Shown: one piece after another, positions 5,624 through 7,131 of the stretch
How the letters are laid out: every line of letters begins with the position of its first letter
Numbering within the stretch: position 1 is the first letter of the stretch
NCBI GenBank assembly: GCA_011046015.1
Contig: DSBO01000110.1
Coordinates: 1 to 7,131 of the forward strand
Origin: Thioalkalivibrio sp.
GTDB lineage: Bacteria > Pseudomonadota > Gammaproteobacteria > SpSt-1174
Length of the DNA: 7,131 nt
Reading direction: 5' to 3'
Program-made: the position numbers and the translations under genes
Notes under the pieces: model-generated
Database searches by the model: none
What the model was told of the DNA's origin: nothing
Seen by the model: only the letters and a program-made list of their open reading frames with translations

Positions 5624-7131
5624 ATGCTGGACATCCTGCGTCGTATCGTTCAAGAGGTGAACGGGGCCGAAGATCTCGGACAGGCCCTGGACATCATCGT
5701 TGCCCGCGTCAAGGCGGCGCTGTCGGTGGACGTGTGCTCCATCTACCTGACCATGCCCGAGCGCGAGCAGCTCGTACTCATGGCCACCCAGGGTCTGAAC
5801 GCCAGCGCGGTGCTGCAGGTGCGCCTCGACTACGAGGAAGGCCTGGTGGGTCTGGTGGCGCAGCGCGCCGAGCCGGTGAACATCGACGATGCCCCGCGAC
5901 ACCCCCGCTTCAAGTACTTCCCCGAGACCGGCGAGGAGCGTTACCACGCCTTCCTCGGCGTACCGATCATCCACCAGCGCCGTATGCTCGGCGTGCTCGT
6001 GGTCCAGCACCACGACGAGGTGCGCTTCGACGAGGACCACGTCGCCTTCCTCGTGACCCTGGCCGCCCAGCTGGCCGGGGCCATCAGTCACGCGGAGATC
6101 AGCGGCGGCATCCTGCGCATGCGCGACCAGCAGCTGCACGACGACCTGTTCGTGGCCGGTGTGCCGGGTTCGCCCGGCGTCGGGATCGGGGAGGCGGTGG
6201 TGGTCTACTCCCTGGCCGACCTGGACGGGGTGCCGGATCGCACCGCCAGCTCGCCGGCCGACGAGCGGCGGCAGTTCATGGAGGCGGTGCACCGCGTCCA
6301 GACGGACATGATCGAGCTCAAGGAGCGCATGGGCGGCGTGCTGCCCGCCGAGGAGCGGGTGTTGTTCGATGCCTATGTAATGATGCTCAGCAGCGACAGC
6401 CTGGTGCAACGCACCGTCGAGCGCATCAACGAGGGCAACTGGGCGCCGGGCGCCCTGCGCGAGACCGTGCGCGAATACGCGCGCATGTTCGAGGAGATGG
6501 ACGACCCGTACCTGCGCGAACGTGCCACGGACCTGCGCGATATCGGCCGCCGCATCCTCACCTGCCTGCAGTCCGACGGCGAAGACGCACGCCGGATCCC
6601 CGCGCGGGCGGTACTCGTGGGCGAGGACGTTACCGCCACCCAGCTCGCGGAGATCCCGCCGGAGAATCTCGCCGGCGTGGTCTCCGCACGCGGCTCGGGC
6701 TCCTCGCACGTGGCGATCCTCGCGCGTGCCATGGGGGTGCCCGCCGTGATGGGCCTGAGCGACCTGCCGGTGGGGCGGCTCGACGGCCGCGAGGTGGTGG
6801 TCGACGGATACATGGGGCGCGTGTACGTGCAGCCCAACGCCATCGTGCTGTGCGAGTTCGAGCGCCTGGCCGAGGAGGAGCGCGAACTCTCCGAGGGGCT
6901 CAACGAGATCGCCAACGAGCCGGCGGTGACGCGTGACGGCGTGCACGTGCCGATCTACGTCAACAGCGGTCTCATCTCCGACCTGACCCCCTCGGCGGAT
7001 TCCGGCGCGGAGGGCATCGGCCTGTACCGCACCGAGGTGCCCTTCATGCTGCGCGAGCGCTTCCCGGGCGAGGAGGAGCAGTTCGGCATCTACCGCACGG
7101 TGCTCGAGGCCTTCGCGCCACGCCCTGTGAC
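5624..7131 (+). CDS. ptsP: PtsP, nitrogen-PTS enzyme I with GAF domain, 3'-partial
   Basis: First 502 codons of a protein usually about 750 long; it leaves the window at the right edge. PtsP (EI-Ntr) takes phosphate from PEP and passes it to NPr and then EIIA-Ntr, a regulatory chain sensing nitrogen and carbon state. Order: N-terminal GAF domain (about 1-160; VCSIYL, FLGVPI at 110-115, GVLVVQ), PEP-utiliser N-terminal/NPr-binding domain from about 176 (FVAGVPGSPGVGIGEAVVV) with RATDLRDIGRRIL (300-312), the swivelling phosphohistidine domain with active-site His362 in GSGSSHVAILARAMGVPAVMG, then the start of the PEP-binding barrel, GIGLYRTEVPFML with Arg469. It aligns closely with E. coli PtsP, whose active His is in an equivalent place. 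No in-frame start lies upstream, so ATG 5624 is firm. It probably shares a transcript with rppH; the 80-base gap has no terminator. Confidence 0.96.
   Translation, partial: MLDILRRIVQEVNGAEDLGQALDIIVARVKAALSVDVCSIYLTMPEREQLVLMATQGLNASAVLQVRLDYEEGLVGLVAQRAEPVNIDDAPRHPRFKYFPETGEERYHAFLGVPIIHQRRMLGVLVVQHHDEVRFDEDHVAFLVTLAAQLAGAISHAEISGGILRMRDQQLHDDLFVAGVPGSPGVGIGEAVVVYSLADLDGVPDRTASSPADERRQFMEAVHRVQTDMIELKERMGGVLPAEERVLFDAYVMMLSSDSLVQRTVERINEGNWAPGALRETVREYARMFEEMDDPYLRERATDLRDIGRRILTCLQSDGEDARRIPARAVLVGEDVTATQLAEIPPENLAGVVSARGSGSSHVAILARAMGVPAVMGLSDLPVGRLDGREVVVDGYMGRVYVQPNAIVLCEFERLAEEERELSEGLNEIANEPAVTRDGVHVPIYVNSGLISDLTPSADSGAEGIGLYRTEVPFMLRERFPGEEEQFGIYRTVLEAFAPRPV

Noticed and set aside
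5540..6946. A 468-codon open frame on the minus strand, opposite ptsP
   Set aside because: Its product is His/Ala/Gly/Arg-rich with no recognisable domain, while the plus strand encodes a clear PtsP. It is a GC-rich antisense shadow.

Overview
The window is compact, high-GC bacterial chromosome. The gene set (a DinF-type MATE transporter, RppH next to the GAF-containing nitrogen-PTS enzyme PtsP, and a HisN/SerB-like HAD phosphatase divergent from rppH) points to a gammaproteobacterium. The rppH-ptsP pair is classic gammaproteobacterial order, and a HAD-IB gene beside it is as I recall from Pseudomonas. The composition would suit something like the Ectothiorhodospiraceae, but that is only a guess. 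I see no rRNA, tRNA, CRISPR or insertion sequence.

Layout. (1) Positions 1-1591, plus strand: the C-terminal part of a dinF-like MATE transporter, overlapped by 4 bases with a small soluble protein of unknown function. The first 145 bases are a perfect 69-base inverted repeat around a 7-base spacer. This looks like a fold-back artefact at a contig end, so the transporter's apparent N-terminus is not reliable. (2) Positions 1608-1636: a strong bidirectional intrinsic terminator between converging units. (3) Positions 3977 down to 1771, minus strand: a two-gene operon of a membrane HAMP-GGDEF diguanylate cyclase and a secreted PhnD-like periplasmic binding protein, joined by an ATGA overlap. 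No ABC permease or ATPase lies beside it, so this looks like a periplasmic-sensor/c-di-GMP module rather than an importer. (4) Positions 3978-4231: a 254-base non-coding gap with two hairpins and a small palindrome. (5) Positions 4888 down to 4232, minus strand: a HAD-IB phosphatase (HisN-like). (6) Positions 5022-7131, plus strand: rppH (GTG start), an 80-base gap with a five-codon mini-ORF, then ptsP running off the right edge (502 of about 750 codons present).

How the genes work together. RppH removes pyrophosphate from the 5' end of mRNA and PtsP starts the nitrogen-related phosphotransfer chain; they are neighbours by conserved order rather than by shared chemistry. The most interesting part is the cyclase/binding-protein pair. 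The cyclase keeps its GGEEF active site and its RxxD inhibitory site, while the binding protein lacks the Ser-Thr pair expected for canonical phosphonate binding, so its ligand is open. The rest of the window is ordinary housekeeping content.
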